A stretch of DNA of 40,861 bases from assembly GCA_012800735.1 (NCBI GenBank), contig JAAZIU010000033.1:1-40861 (forward strand). Direction: 5' to 3'. A program made the translations under genes and the position numbers. The notes under the pieces were generated by a model. That model made no database searches. It was not told the DNA's origin and saw only the letters and a list, made by a program, of their open reading frames with translations. This DNA is from Clostridiales bacterium (GTDB lineage: Bacteria; Bacillota; Clostridia; Oscillospirales; CAG-272). The stretch's first letter is position 1. Each line of letters starts with the position of its first letter. This document shows, piece after piece, positions 8,470 through 17,537 of the stretch.

Positions 8470-9954
8470 TTATTCGAAAAACATTCTTTCCATAAATCTT
8501 TCGCTGAAAACCGGATCGGAGGAAAGCTCGATGTAGTCGGTTTTTTCATTGAGAGCGTTGAGACTTTCTCTGAAATAAGAGTCTGTGAGCCACTTTACCG
8601 CTCCCGCGCCGGAAGCGTTTCCGACGGCGGTTATCTTTGATTCAAGCGCTGCGGGAATCAACCCGATCAAAGCGGCGCTTTTCCGGTCGATAAAGGAACC
8701 GAAGCCGCCGGCGAGTATAACCCGGTCAACGTCGCTTTCTTTTTTGCCGGTCTTTATCAGCAATGTGTCAATTCCGGCGGCTATCGCAGCTTTTGCAAGC
8801 TGAAGCTGGCGGATGTCTTTCGGGGATAAATACAACCGCCCGTCATCGGTCAGATTGAAATTTTCCTCCATAAAGCCGGTTTCATCGACAATGCCGTTCC
8901 TGAGCAGCTCTGCCGTCAGGTCTATAAGCGCCGAGCCGCAGATGCCCACCGGAGGAAATCCGCCGATCGTTTCAAAATTCGCTTTGCCGTTTTCGATTTT
9001 TATCTTATTGATCGCGCCTTCGACTCCCGGAGAGCCGCACTCTATCCCGGCACCTTCAAATGCCGGTCCTGCCGCTGTGGCGCAGGTTGTAAAGCCGTTT
9101 TTATCACCCAAAGCGATCTCTCCGTTGGTGCCGATGTCAAGGTAGAGAGTCAGACCATCCGCCATATCCGCGCCGCAGGCGCATAAACCGGAAAGGATAT
9201 CTCCCCCGACATAAGAAGCGGCGCAGGGCATGAACCAAACCGGGACATTATTGCAGCAGAGCCCGATATCTGCCGAGTTTAACTCATATCCGAACAACGT
9301 TGTCGGGGTGAATGGCGCTACTGCGATTCCGGATGGGTCAATGCCCGCTGAGATATGCTGCATTACCGTGTTGCCGGCAAAAGCAAGATAACTTATCTCT
9401 TTTCCAAAACTTTTAACAGCTTCGTCAATGGCGGTTATTATCTGCTTTTGAAGGGTTTGAAGACCGTTTCTCTGCTCTCTTATATATGAAAGCCTTGATA
9501 TCACATCTGCTCCGTAGGAAGTCTGCGGGTTTACAAATGACTTTACGTCGACCGCAGTTCCCTCTTCCATCGAGCAGAGATAAACCGCTACCGTAGTAGT
9601 GCCGATATCAACTCCTATTCCCCAGCCCGTTGCGACGGAGGTTCCCACAGGCTTTCCGCTCAGGTTATTATCGGTAAGCACCGAAAATCCGACGGATTCC
9701 GATAAATATGCGATAAAATCACCTTCAGGATAGACGCGGCAGGCAAGGCGGACGCCGTTTTTAATCTCCGATTCGGTCAGGCGAGATTTTTCGATCTCCG
9801 TAAGAGGGGAAAGCTCTCCTTCAAGCTTTATTTTGCATTTGCCGCAGCTTCCGAAGCCGCCGCATGGAGCCGATATGTTTATATCGCGTTCGCGCAGCAG
9901 CTCCATTACCGTCTTTTCTTTATCCGGAGAGGTGAAATAAAGCGATTTCGACAT
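8470..9954 (-). CDS. ASKHA-domain protein with N-terminal 2Fe-2S ferredoxin domain (RACo-like)
   Basis: A 494-residue protein. Residues 1-85 are a plant-type [2Fe-2S] domain with Cys31, Cys37, Cys40 and Cys72. From about 110 on is an ATPase of the ASKHA fold with GVDIGTTT (114-121), LYLDIGTNGEIALG and VILAGGFGSFIDR. This is the architecture of RACo proteins that reductively reactivate Co(II) corrinoid proteins with ATP. No corrinoid protein or methyltransferase gene lies nearby; the neighbours are deoC (15 bases upstream) and the aconitase-like hydratase (24 bases downstream). It may serve a corrinoid protein encoded elsewhere, or a different iron-sulfur or metal partner such as the hydratase. 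That alternative is my inference. It is shorter than many 600-residue relatives, with a short linker. Confidence 0.88.
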   Translation of the reverse strand: MSKSLYFTSPDKEKTVMELLRERDINISAPCGGFGSCGKCKIKLEGELSPLTEIEKSRLTESEIKNGVRLACRVYPEGDFIAYLSESVGFSVLTDNNLSGKPVGTSVATGWGIGVDIGTTTVAVYLCSMEEGTAVDVKSFVNPQTSYGADVISRLSYIREQRNGLQTLQKQIITAIDEAVKSFGKEISYLAFAGNTVMQHISAGIDPSGIAVAPFTPTTLFGYELNSADIGLCCNNVPVWFMPCAASYVGGDILSGLCACGADMADGLTLYLDIGTNGEIALGDKNGFTTCATAAGPAFEGAGIECGSPGVEGAINKIKIENGKANFETIGGFPPVGICGSALIDLTAELLRNGIVDETGFMEENFNLTDDGRLYLSPKDIRQLQLAKAAIAAGIDTLLIKTGKKESDVDRVILAGGFGSFIDRKSAALIGLIPAALESKITAVGNASGAGAVKWLTDSYFRESLNALNEKTDYIELSSDPVFSERFMERMFFE

Positions 9955-9969
9955 AATGACAAGCTCCGA

Positions 9970-10638
9970 TCAGTCGCTTACTGCTGCAATTTTCTTCTTA
10001 TATGCAGCCACAAGACGGCTTGCGCCGATGCGGTCGGCGCCTAATTTCAGATAATTACCGGCTTGCTCGAAGCTGTCAATGCCGCCCGAGGCTTTGACCT
10101 TTGTTTTACCGCTTACATGGTCGACCAAAAGCTTTACGTCGCGGGGCGTTGCGCCTTGTCCGACAAAACCGGTCGAGGTCTTTATATAGTCGCACCCGGA
10201 TTCGCTTACAAGTTCGCAGAGTTTGATTTTTTCATCGTCGGTAAGCAGGCAAGTTTCGATTATTACCTTGAGAACTTTATCTTGGCAGACTTCCCGCATA
10301 GCCTTAAGCTCGTTTAGCACATAATCATATCTTTCGTTTTTTATGTTGCAGACGCTTGCTACCATGTCGATTTCATCGGCGCCGTCTTTTATAGCCATGG
10401 CGGCTTCATAACACTTTGATTCAGTTGTGTTGTAACCGTATGGAAATCCTGCCAGGGTATCTATCTTTATCATGCCCTGAGTATAGAGTTTAACTTTTCT
10501 GACATATACGTTCGGAACGACGACTGTGGCGCAGTTGCAGCTCATCGCCTCATCGCAGGCGCGTTTGATGTCCTCCCATGAAGCGGCGGGTTTTATCATG
10601 GTGTGATCGACGCGGCGAAGTATTTCCATTTCATTCAT
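9970..10638 (-). CDS. deoC: deoxyribose-phosphate aldolase
   Basis: Class I aldolase converting 2-deoxyribose 5-phosphate to acetaldehyde and glyceraldehyde 3-phosphate. Motifs: VDHTMIKP near the N-terminus, VVVPNVYVRKV, GADEIDMVASV, KVIIETCLLTDDEK, the Schiff-base Lys in YIKTSTGF (residue 153 from the start used here) and VKASGGI. The length (222 residues) is normal. Start: ATG at 10638 is preferred because GAGG lies 9 bases upstream; an upstream in-frame ATG at 10653 has none. The gene overlaps the end of the P-type ATPase gene by about 8 bases, implying translational coupling. No other deo genes are adjacent, so its tie to an ion pump and a hydratase is unusual. Confidence 0.95.
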   Translation of the reverse strand: MNEMEILRRVDHTMIKPAASWEDIKRACDEAMSCNCATVVVPNVYVRKVKLYTQGMIKIDTLAGFPYGYNTTESKCYEAAMAIKDGADEIDMVASVCNIKNERYDYVLNELKAMREVCQDKVLKVIIETCLLTDDEKIKLCELVSESGCDYIKTSTGFVGQGATPRDVKLLVDHVSGKTKVKASGGIDSFEQAGNYLKLGADRIGASRLVAAYKKKIAAVSD

Positions 10639-13216
10639 TATCGAATACCTCATGTTTTCTGATCTTTTTCATTATGTTTTTTGTCCATTGACTGATATGA
10701 TCGAGAATATATCTCATCTGACCTACCATGGTAAAAGACATAATAGCGAATACCGCGAGTATCAGCGCCGGACCGAAGCTGATTTTTGTAAGAGCGAACA
10801 TCCCGGGCAGGAAGATTGCCGCTAAAATAAAGCCGACTGCGCAGACTACAAAGATGACGACGCGCAATATATTGAAAGGACGACAGACGTTAAAGAGCAT
10901 AATAAAGCCGACAATTCCCATAAGCACGGTGCAGACGGTTCCGATTTCCCCGGCGTCTATCTCGAAAGCCATTTTGAATAAAATACATCCGATAACTACG
11001 ACAATATTTGTAAGCGCCGCCGGTAAAGCCCGGTAAATAACGTTTCTTAGGAAATCTCCCTTTACAAGCGCGGTATTGGGCTGGAGGGCAAGAGCAAAGC
11101 TCGGCGCTCCGATGGTAAATATCGAGACAAGCGAAAGCTGCGCAGGAGTCAGGGGATACTGGAAAGCAAAGAATATCGAAAGCAGCGCCATGACAATGGA
11201 AAAAATATTCTTAACAATATACAGAGAGGCGCTGCGCTCAATGTTGTTGATTACCCGTCTGCCCTCTGCGACTATCGCCGGCATTGAAGAGAAATTCGAG
11301 TCAAGGAGAACAAGATGAGATACCTGAGAGGCGATTTCCGCGCCTGAAGCCATCGCGATCGAGATGTCCGCTTCCTTCATTGCGAGCACGTCGTTGACGC
11401 CGTCTCCGGTCATCGCGACCGTATGTCCTTCGGCTTTAAGCGCGTTAATGATAGTGCGCTTCTGCTCCGGGGTTACGCGGCCGAAAACGGTATATTCCGA
11501 AGCGGCTTTGATAAGCTCCTCTTCGCTTTTTACAATAGAACAGTCGCAAATTTTTTCGGTGCCTTCAATTCCGGCTGTTTTAGCGGCGTTTGCCGCAGTC
11601 AGAGCGTTGTCGCCGGATATGACTTTGATTTCAACTCCCTGGTCTTTAAAATAAGTAAAGGTCTTTTTCGCGTCCGGTCTGACGCTGTTTTCAAATACTA
11701 CAAGCGCTAACGGCAACGCGGTTTTTGTAAGCGCCTCCCCGTCAAGCTCGCCGTCGTAAAGCGCGAGCAGCAATACACGGTATCCCTCGTCGGTATAAAC
11801 GCTTATCTGAGGTCGGTAGACAACAAAATCATTTCGCAATACTATTTCCGGCGCGCCTAAAACATAATTTTCATTTTTGCCAAAAGATACCGCGCTGTAT
11901 TTATTCGCCGACTTAAAGCCGATAACTTTCCGAGCTGTCCTTGGCTCGGAGACTCTGAGCTGCTGTTTCAGCGCAGTCATCGTTATCGAATCATCCGACA
12001 TATTAGCGGCGAAATCCGAAAGAATCGTATTAGCCGCTGAGAGACTGCATTCGGCGCCGTCCTGATGCTTTATCGGAACGATCTCAGACAGCTTCATTGT
12101 GTTTTCGGTTATTGTGCCGGTTTTATCGACGCACAGCACATCGACGCGGGCGAGGGTCTCAATACAGTTAAGATCATGCGCCAAGGTTTTCTTTTTTGCA
12201 AGCCGCATAACCGCTACCGCAAGCGCGACCGATGTTAAAAGGTACAGCCCTTCCGGTATCATTCCGAGCAGTGCTCCCGCGGTGTGTTCAACGGCATTTG
12301 GAAGCTCAGACGGCGGGGTTATAAAATAAAGCTCTTTTATAATCATCGCGACGCCGATCGGAATGAGTATGATACCGATCACCTTGACAAGCGTAGTGAG
12401 AGATTTCATCATCCCGCGCGGCTGTTTCTTACGCATATTTTTTGCATCGATAGTCAGTTGCGAAACAAAACTGTCTGCTCCGACTTTGTCAAGCCTGACC
12501 CAAATTTTGCCGGTAACGGCATATGAACCGGAAAGGATGCGGTCGCCCGGGCGTTTAACAACCGCCTCGCTTTCGCCGGTTATAAACGATTCGTCAAATG
12601 AGCCTTCTCCGTAAACTACGACGCCGTCGGCTGACGCCTGAGCGCCGGCTGTAAGAGTGATTATATCGTCGCGGACGAGTTCCTCGTCTTTTACTATCTT
12701 TTCGGCGCCGTCCCTTACCACCGTGGTTTTCGGAGCGGCTATTAAGTTTAGCTTATCGAGAACCGATTTGGCTTTAAGCTCCTGAAATATTCCTATTACC
12801 GTGTTGCAAAAAATAACTAAAAGGAAATTAAGATGAATATACGAACCGACCGCTATCAGGCAAGCGGCGATAATTAAATAAATTATATTGAAATAGGTAA
12901 AGATATTGTCGATTAAAATCCGCTTTACGCTTTTAACCGGCGAGTCAACCTGGATATTAGACCAGCCGGCGGCGCGGCGCTGTTCTGCTTGAGCTGTTGT
13001 GAGACCGGAGTTATACCGGGCTTCGATTACCGGTATTTCAGCTCTGTAAATTTCTTTTTTGCGGCTTTTGCGCTTGCCGGCTTTTTTGCCTTTTGCGCTT
13101 GCCGGCGCTTTTTTCACCGGTCTTTTATAATCAGGTAAAACGGTATCGTTATTTTCGTATTTATCAGTCATTTCCGCCACATCATGTTTCTGTTTTCTTA
13201 AACATTGAAGCCGCAC
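10631..13216 (-). CDS. cation-transporting P-type ATPase (CtpE-like)
   Basis: An 861-residue P-type ATPase. The phosphorylation site is Asp364 in DKTGT; TGES (214-217) lies in the actuator domain; PEGL (321-324) lies in the M4 ion-binding helix; MTGDGVNDVLAMKEADI is the hinge. About ten membrane segments are visible. The C-terminal region (IGAPSFALALQPN) resembles the CtpE group, linked to calcium uptake in mycobacteria; the ion here is not proven. Residues 31-56 form a Lys/Ala/Arg-rich cytoplasmic tail. Start: GTG at 13216 has AAAGGA 5 bases upstream. An in-frame ATG at 13171 (MTDKYENN) has only a weak site but gives a more usual N-terminus. It is the first gene of the five-gene operon and has its own promoter. 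Confidence 0.92.
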   Translation of the reverse strand: MRLQCLRKQKHDVAEMTDKYENNDTVLPDYKRPVKKAPASAKGKKAGKRKSRKKEIYRAEIPVIEARYNSGLTTAQAEQRRAAGWSNIQVDSPVKSVKRILIDNIFTYFNIIYLIIAACLIAVGSYIHLNFLLVIFCNTVIGIFQELKAKSVLDKLNLIAAPKTTVVRDGAEKIVKDEELVRDDIITLTAGAQASADGVVVYGEGSFDESFITGESEAVVKRPGDRILSGSYAVTGKIWVRLDKVGADSFVSQLTIDAKNMRKKQPRGMMKSLTTLVKVIGIILIPIGVAMIIKELYFITPPSELPNAVEHTAGALLGMIPEGLYLLTSVALAVAVMRLAKKKTLAHDLNCIETLARVDVLCVDKTGTITENTMKLSEIVPIKHQDGAECSLSAANTILSDFAANMSDDSITMTALKQQLRVSEPRTARKVIGFKSANKYSAVSFGKNENYVLGAPEIVLRNDFVVYRPQISVYTDEGYRVLLLALYDGELDGEALTKTALPLALVVFENSVRPDAKKTFTYFKDQGVEIKVISGDNALTAANAAKTAGIEGTEKICDCSIVKSEEELIKAASEYTVFGRVTPEQKRTIINALKAEGHTVAMTGDGVNDVLAMKEADISIAMASGAEIASQVSHLVLLDSNFSSMPAIVAEGRRVINNIERSASLYIVKNIFSIVMALLSIFFAFQYPLTPAQLSLVSIFTIGAPSFALALQPNTALVKGDFLRNVIYRALPAALTNIVVVIGCILFKMAFEIDAGEIGTVCTVLMGIVGFIMLFNVCRPFNILRVVIFVVCAVGFILAAIFLPGMFALTKISFGPALILAVFAIMSFTMVGQMRYILDHISQWTKNIMKKIRKHEVFDNE

Positions 13217-13253
13217 TCGGTTCCTTTCAGGAATCCGGCGGATGTCATTATAT

Positions 13254-13282
13254 ATTTTACCATATAGCTATTAAACTTTCAA
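13254..13282 (-). promoter_or_regulatory. promoter of the P-type ATPase operon
   Basis: Minus-strand TTGAAA (13277-13282) and TAAAAT (13254-13259) are separated by 17 bases. The position suits a short leader before the GTG at 13216. It is divergent from the nnrD promoter. Confidence 0.55.
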
Positions 13283-13297
13283 GTAAATTTTTATGTA

Positions 13298-13326
13298 TTG
13301 CATTATTCTTAATCAAATGATATAAT
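13298..13326 (+). promoter_or_regulatory. possible promoter of nnrD
   Basis: A perfect TATAAT (13321-13326) has TTGCAT 17 bases upstream (13298-13303). The -10 is strong and the -35 poor. It lies 24 bases before the nnrD ATG. Confidence 0.45.
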
Positions 13327-13349
13327 TATTTTAAAGGAAGGTGATTTTT

Positions 13350-14237
13350 ATGTCCGAGCCGAAAAAATTGTCCGACGGCTTTGTTATGTCGGTATTAAAG
13401 AAAAGAGCCGCCGACTCAAATAAAGGAAGCTACGGCACTTTAAGCTGCGTTTGTGGGAGCGGCCGTTATCCCGGCGCCGCCGGTCTCTGCGTCGAAGGAG
13501 CGCTCAGATGCGGCGCGGGTATTGTTCGATTGATGTCAATTCCAACAGTCATTGCGGCAGTATCTGCTTATGTCCGCGAGGCAATATATGAGCCTCTTTC
13601 AGAAAACTCGGAGCTTGGGATATCAAAGGAAAACATAGACACTATCCTTGAAAAATCCTCGAAATCAACCGCTCTGGTCTGCGGCTGCGGGCTGGGATGC
13701 AATTCTGACGCATATGAAATAGTTTCGGCGCTAATTGAAAACTTTGAAGGACAGCTTATCTTAGACGCGGACGCATTGAATTCAATTTACGCGTATAAAG
13801 ACGTAAAAAAACTGCAGGATGCCAAAAAACCGGTTGTTATCACGCCGCATATCGGGGAGATGTCCCGCCTTTGCGGAGATGAAATTCATGATATAAAAAA
13901 AGACCGGGCGGACTGCGCGCTGAATTTCGCTTCCGAATATAACTGTATCGTGGTTTTAAAAGATAACATAACGCATATCGCTTCCCCGGAAAGTCAGATT
14001 TATGTCTCGGTTGCCGGGAATGCCGGACTTGCGCGCGGCGGTTCGGGAGACATTTTAGCCGGTATGACGGCTTCTCTCTGCGCTCAAGGATACGACGCCT
14101 TTAAAGCTGCCTGCTGCGCCGTTTATCTTCACGGGCGCGCGGCGGATATCTGCGCTCTGCGGCTCTCGCAATACGGCATGCTGCCGCATGATATCATTGA
14201 TGACTTGTGTCTTGTTTTTAAGGATTTGGGATTATAA
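13350..14237 (+). CDS. nnrD: ADP/ATP-dependent NAD(P)H-hydrate dehydratase
   Basis: Repairs damaged (hydrated) NADH and NADPH. The 295-residue protein has the YjeF C-terminal ribokinase-like fold: KGSYGTLSCVCGS and PGAAGLCVEGALRCGAGIV near the N-terminus, LILDADALNSI, VVITPHIGEMSRL, IVVLKDNITHIA, and the nucleotide-binding GNAGLARGGSGDILAGM. It lacks the N-terminal epimerase domain (NnrE) that is often fused. Start: ATG at 13350, 8 bases after AGGAAGG; an upstream in-frame GTG at 13341 lies inside that ribosome site and is rejected. It is a single gene divergent from the P-type ATPase operon, with no clear terminator before the binding-protein gene. Confidence 0.93.
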   Translation: MSEPKKLSDGFVMSVLKKRAADSNKGSYGTLSCVCGSGRYPGAAGLCVEGALRCGAGIVRLMSIPTVIAAVSAYVREAIYEPLSENSELGISKENIDTILEKSSKSTALVCGCGLGCNSDAYEIVSALIENFEGQLILDADALNSIYAYKDVKKLQDAKKPVVITPHIGEMSRLCGDEIHDIKKDRADCALNFASEYNCIVVLKDNITHIASPESQIYVSVAGNAGLARGGSGDILAGMTASLCAQGYDAFKAACCAVYLHGRAADICALRLSQYGMLPHDIIDDLCLVFKDLGL

Positions 14238-14269
14238 ATGTAAAAGTTGCCCCGAATTTTTCTTTTTTG

Positions 14270-14298
14270 TTTACTATCAGTCGAATTTGTGATATCAT
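14270..14298 (+). promoter_or_regulatory. promoter of first solute-binding lipoprotein gene
   Basis: TTTACT (14270-14275), 17 bases, TATCAT (14293-14298). The same hexamers and spacing, with a mostly identical spacer, occur upstream of the paralogous gene at 16000-16028. This conservation supports function. Confidence 0.65.
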
Positions 14299-14332
14299 AC
14301 AGATGAGGATTTTACATAACAGGAGGATAAAA

Positions 14333-15802
14333 ATGAAAAAGATAATTTTTGCATGGCTGCTTATTATTTGTCTGCTTTTAACAAGCTGCGGCGCCGCCGA
14401 TTATCCAGCAGAAGCTGACACAAGCGCCGAGGAACAAACGACGGCTGCCGAAACCGAAGCCGAGACCGACCGCTCTTCGATAAAGGACAGTCTTCCCGAT
14501 AACCTTGATTTTGAAGGCAGGACCTATAACATATTTTTTGCCAACGGGTTTAACTGGGATTCCTTTATAGATGTGTCGGAACAGACCGGCGAGGTCGTCG
14601 AAGACGCGGTATATAACGCAAACCAGGCTGTTCAGGAACGACTTAATGTCAATATCGGATACAAAGCGGAAGACAAAGGCGATTGGAGCACCATCAGCGG
14701 AATCGTTCAGACTTATATACTGGCGGGAGATCCAACTTACGATGTTTTTATGGGCGAGCAATACGGACTTGCTCAGATTGTTTCAAACGGATATTTCGTC
14801 AACGCAAACGAACTTGATTATTTCGATTTTGATGCGCCGTGGTGGAACCACAGCTTTATGGAGAACCTTTCGATAGGCAAAGACATTCGGTATTTCATTA
14901 CCGGAGACTATAACCTCACCACTCTGAATCAGGCTTTTGTGCTATATTATAACCGCTCGCTTTACGAGAAATATTACGGTGATGCAGACGGGCTTTACAA
15001 AGAGGTATTTGACGGCAGATGGACCATTGACACGCTCTGCAAAATCGCTAAAGAGGCGTTTATTGACCTTGACAATGACGGCAAGACAACCGAAGCCGAT
15101 CAGTTGGGTTTTCTTGCCTATCTGACCTATTCGACCGTCGATCCGTTTATGTATTGCGCTGATATTCCCTACGCCGCCCGCGACGAAAACGGATATTTTA
15201 CGATTAACATGAATCAAGAGCGCGCCACGACGCTTATTGAGAAGCTGCTTGACGTATTCTACCAGGAGGGCAGCTGCTGCAATCCCAAAGAAAATGTTAA
15301 TCAAACCTTTGCAAACGGCACGGTTATGTTCCTCAGCGGACTTTTAAGCGGCGCAGAAAGCCTTCGCGATATGAGCGACGATTTCGGTATACTGCCGTAT
15401 CCGAAACTTGACGACACTCAAAACAGATACAGCGGTATGGTGGGAGACTGCGTGCTCCTTTGCGCGATACCGGTTACATCGCAGAACACCGATATCGCCG
15501 GAGCCGTGCTGGAAGCGCTTAACGCCGAAACTTACCGTTATGTTACGCCGGCGTGGTATGAAACCGCGCTCAAGATCAAATATTCCCGCGGCAGCAGTAC
15601 TACCGAGATGATCGATCTTGTCCGCGATTCGATGACGACGAATTTTATTTTTGCTTATTCTCCGGTACTTGCGGGAGTCGGTCAGGTAATGCGTGGTTTG
15701 GTAACCGACAAGTCAACCGATTATATGTCGGCTGTCGCAAAACTTGAGAAACCCGTGGAGAAAGCGCTTCAGAAATTAATAGAGGCATTTGAAAACAACT
15801 GA
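14333..15802 (+). CDS. extracellular solute-binding lipoprotein, sugar ABC type (copy 1)
   Basis: A 489-residue secreted lipoprotein. A lipoprotein signal peptide ends at LLLTSC, with Cys19 as the lipidated residue. A Thr/Glu-rich linker (about 25-50) follows, then a periplasmic-binding-like domain. EDAVYNANQAVQERLNV, DFGILPYPKLDDTQ and the Trp-rich APWWNHSF are shared with the other two binding proteins here; sugar-type binding proteins of ABC importers (CUT1-like) look like this. The start is the ATG at 14333, 4 bases after AGGAGGAT; the frame stays open upstream but that part lacks a ribosome site and precedes the signal peptide. No permease or ATPase gene lies nearby. The ligand is unknown; oligosaccharides are plausible given the glycosidases around. 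Confidence 0.88.
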   Translation: MKKIIFAWLLIICLLLTSCGAADYPAEADTSAEEQTTAAETEAETDRSSIKDSLPDNLDFEGRTYNIFFANGFNWDSFIDVSEQTGEVVEDAVYNANQAVQERLNVNIGYKAEDKGDWSTISGIVQTYILAGDPTYDVFMGEQYGLAQIVSNGYFVNANELDYFDFDAPWWNHSFMENLSIGKDIRYFITGDYNLTTLNQAFVLYYNRSLYEKYYGDADGLYKEVFDGRWTIDTLCKIAKEAFIDLDNDGKTTEADQLGFLAYLTYSTVDPFMYCADIPYAARDENGYFTINMNQERATTLIEKLLDVFYQEGSCCNPKENVNQTFANGTVMFLSGLLSGAESLRDMSDDFGILPYPKLDDTQNRYSGMVGDCVLLCAIPVTSQNTDIAGAVLEALNAETYRYVTPAWYETALKIKYSRGSSTTEMIDLVRDSMTTNFIFAYSPVLAGVGQVMRGLVTDKSTDYMSAVAKLEKPVEKALQKLIEAFENN

Positions 15803-15869
15803 TGTCTGTGCTAAAATGATATGACTCAAAAAGAGAGTAGTCTTCAAACAAATATAGTATGATGTATTC

Positions 15870-15974
15870 ACCGCAAAACATCAACCATAATGGAAAGACT
15901 TCTCATAAAGGTTATATCAAAAGAACCGCATAAACATCAAGCGGTGGTGAAACTTGCCATAAGGAAAGTCTTCT
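15870..15974 (+). repeat. two diverged copies of a short unit in the spacer between paralogs
   Basis: Unit 1 (15870-15903) and unit 2 (15925-15974) both run ACCGCA..AAACATCAA, then CCATAA, then GGAAAG(A/T)CTTCT. Unit 2 carries about 16 extra bases in the middle. The 262-base spacer holds no convincing gene. I do not recognise the unit. Confidence 0.5.
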
Positions 15975-15999
15975 TTATCTTGATTTTTTTCGTTTTCTG

Positions 16000-16028
16000 T
16001 TTACTCTCGGTTGATTTTGTGATATCAT
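16000..16028 (+). promoter_or_regulatory. promoter of second solute-binding lipoprotein gene
   Basis: TTTACT (16000-16005), 17 bases, TATCAT (16023-16028): the same arrangement as upstream of copy 1, with a similar spacer ending in TTTTGTGA. Each paralog is therefore probably transcribed from its own duplicated promoter. Confidence 0.65.
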
Positions 16029-16064
16029 ATAGATAAGCTATTTATATTTGATGGAGGTATGAGA

Positions 16065-17537
16065 ATGAAAAAGATAATTTTTGCATGGCTGCTTATCTTT
16101 TGTCTTCTGTTTGCAGGCTGCGGGGGCGCAGCTGGGGATGCGGCAGACGCTGACACAAGCGCCGTTGAACAAACAACGGCTGCCGAAACCGAAGCCGAAA
16201 CCGACCGCTCTTCGATAAAGGACAGTCTTCCCGATAACCTTGATTTTGAACGCAGGACCTTTAATATCTTCTACTCTAACGGATACAACTGGACTTCTTT
16301 TATTGATGTTCGGGAACAGACCGGCGATGTCGTCGAAGACGCGGTATATACCGCAAATCAGACCGTTTCCGAAAGACTTAATGTAAATCTCGGATTCAAA
16401 GCGGAAGACAAGGGCGACTGGAGTACTATAAGCAAAATCGTTAGTACTTATATCCTGGCAGGGGATACGACATACGATCTCTTTATGGGAGAGCAATACG
16501 GACTTGTTCAGATAGTTTCAAACGGCTATTTTTTAAACGCAAATGAGCTTGACTATTTCGATTTTGAGCAGCCGTGGTGGAACCAAGACTTTATGGAGAA
16601 CCTTTCAATAGGCAAGGACATTCGTTATTTCATTACCGGAGACTATAACCTGACTACTCTGAACATGGCATTTGTCCTGTACTACAACCGCGCGCTTTAC
16701 GAAAAATATTACGGCGATGCGGACGGACTTTATAAAGAAGTATTTGACGGCAGATGGGACCTTGACATGCTCCGCAAAATTGCGAAGGAGGCATTTATCG
16801 ACCTTGACAATAACGGCAAGACCACCGAAGCCGACCAACTGGGCTTCCTCGCGTATCTGACCTATTCGACAGTCGACCCATTCATGTACTGCGCAGATAT
16901 CCCTTATGCCGTTCGCGATGAAAACGGCTACTTTACGATCAACATGAATCAGGAGCGCGCCACGACGCTTGTAGAAAAGCTGATTGATATTTACTATCAG
17001 GAGGGAAGCTGCTGCAACCCCAAAGAAAGTATCTTTCAGACCTTTGCGAGCGGAAATGTCATGTTCCTCAGCGGACGTTTTGACGGCGCTGAAAACTTCC
17101 GCGAAATGAGCGATGATTTCGGTATTCTGCCTCATCCGAAACTTGACGATACTCAAAACAAATATAGCGGTATGGTAGCCGACTGCGTGCTTCTCTGCGC
17201 GATACCTGTCACTTCGCTTAACACCGATATCGCCGGCGCAGTCATTGAAGCTCTTAACGCCGAAACTTACCGTTATGTTACGCCTGCGTGGTATGAAACC
17301 GCGCTCAAAATCAAATATTCCCGCGGCAGCAGCACAAGCGAGATGATCGACCTTATCCGCGACTCAATTACGACGAACTTCATTTTCGCATATTCGCCGG
17401 TGCTTGCGAATGTCGGGCAGGTAATGCGGGATCTGGTAACAAAGAAATCGACCGATTACATGTCAGCCGTCGCTAAGCTGGAAAAACGCACGGAGACAGC
17501 GCTGCAAAAATTGATAGCTGCTTTTGAAAGCAACTGA
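16065..17537 (+). CDS. extracellular solute-binding lipoprotein, sugar ABC type (copy 2)
   Basis: A 490-residue paralog of the preceding gene, mostly identical along its whole length by eye. The lipobox is LFAGC with Cys19 lipidated, followed by the same Thr/Glu-rich linker and binding domain. GDYNLTTLNMAFVLYYNR and the CCNPKE segment are retained, while scattered positions differ (for example FESN at the C-terminus). Start: ATG at 16065, 7 bases after GGAGG; an ATG at 16059 touches the ribosome site and is rejected. It is a tandem duplication that includes the promoter. Divergence is spread evenly, so the copies may bind related but different sugars. There is no transporter partner in the window. 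Confidence 0.88.
   Translation: MKKIIFAWLLIFCLLFAGCGGAAGDAADADTSAVEQTTAAETEAETDRSSIKDSLPDNLDFERRTFNIFYSNGYNWTSFIDVREQTGDVVEDAVYTANQTVSERLNVNLGFKAEDKGDWSTISKIVSTYILAGDTTYDLFMGEQYGLVQIVSNGYFLNANELDYFDFEQPWWNQDFMENLSIGKDIRYFITGDYNLTTLNMAFVLYYNRALYEKYYGDADGLYKEVFDGRWDLDMLRKIAKEAFIDLDNNGKTTEADQLGFLAYLTYSTVDPFMYCADIPYAVRDENGYFTINMNQERATTLVEKLIDIYYQEGSCCNPKESIFQTFASGNVMFLSGRFDGAENFREMSDDFGILPHPKLDDTQNKYSGMVADCVLLCAIPVTSLNTDIAGAVIEALNAETYRYVTPAWYETALKIKYSRGSSTSEMIDLIRDSITTNFIFAYSPVLANVGQVMRDLVTKKSTDYMSAVAKLEKRTETALQKLIAAFESN

Noticed and set aside
15859..15933. Short ORF starting ATGATG in the spacer between the lipoprotein genes
   Set aside because: Only 24 codons, no ribosome site, and it runs through the diverged repeat units.
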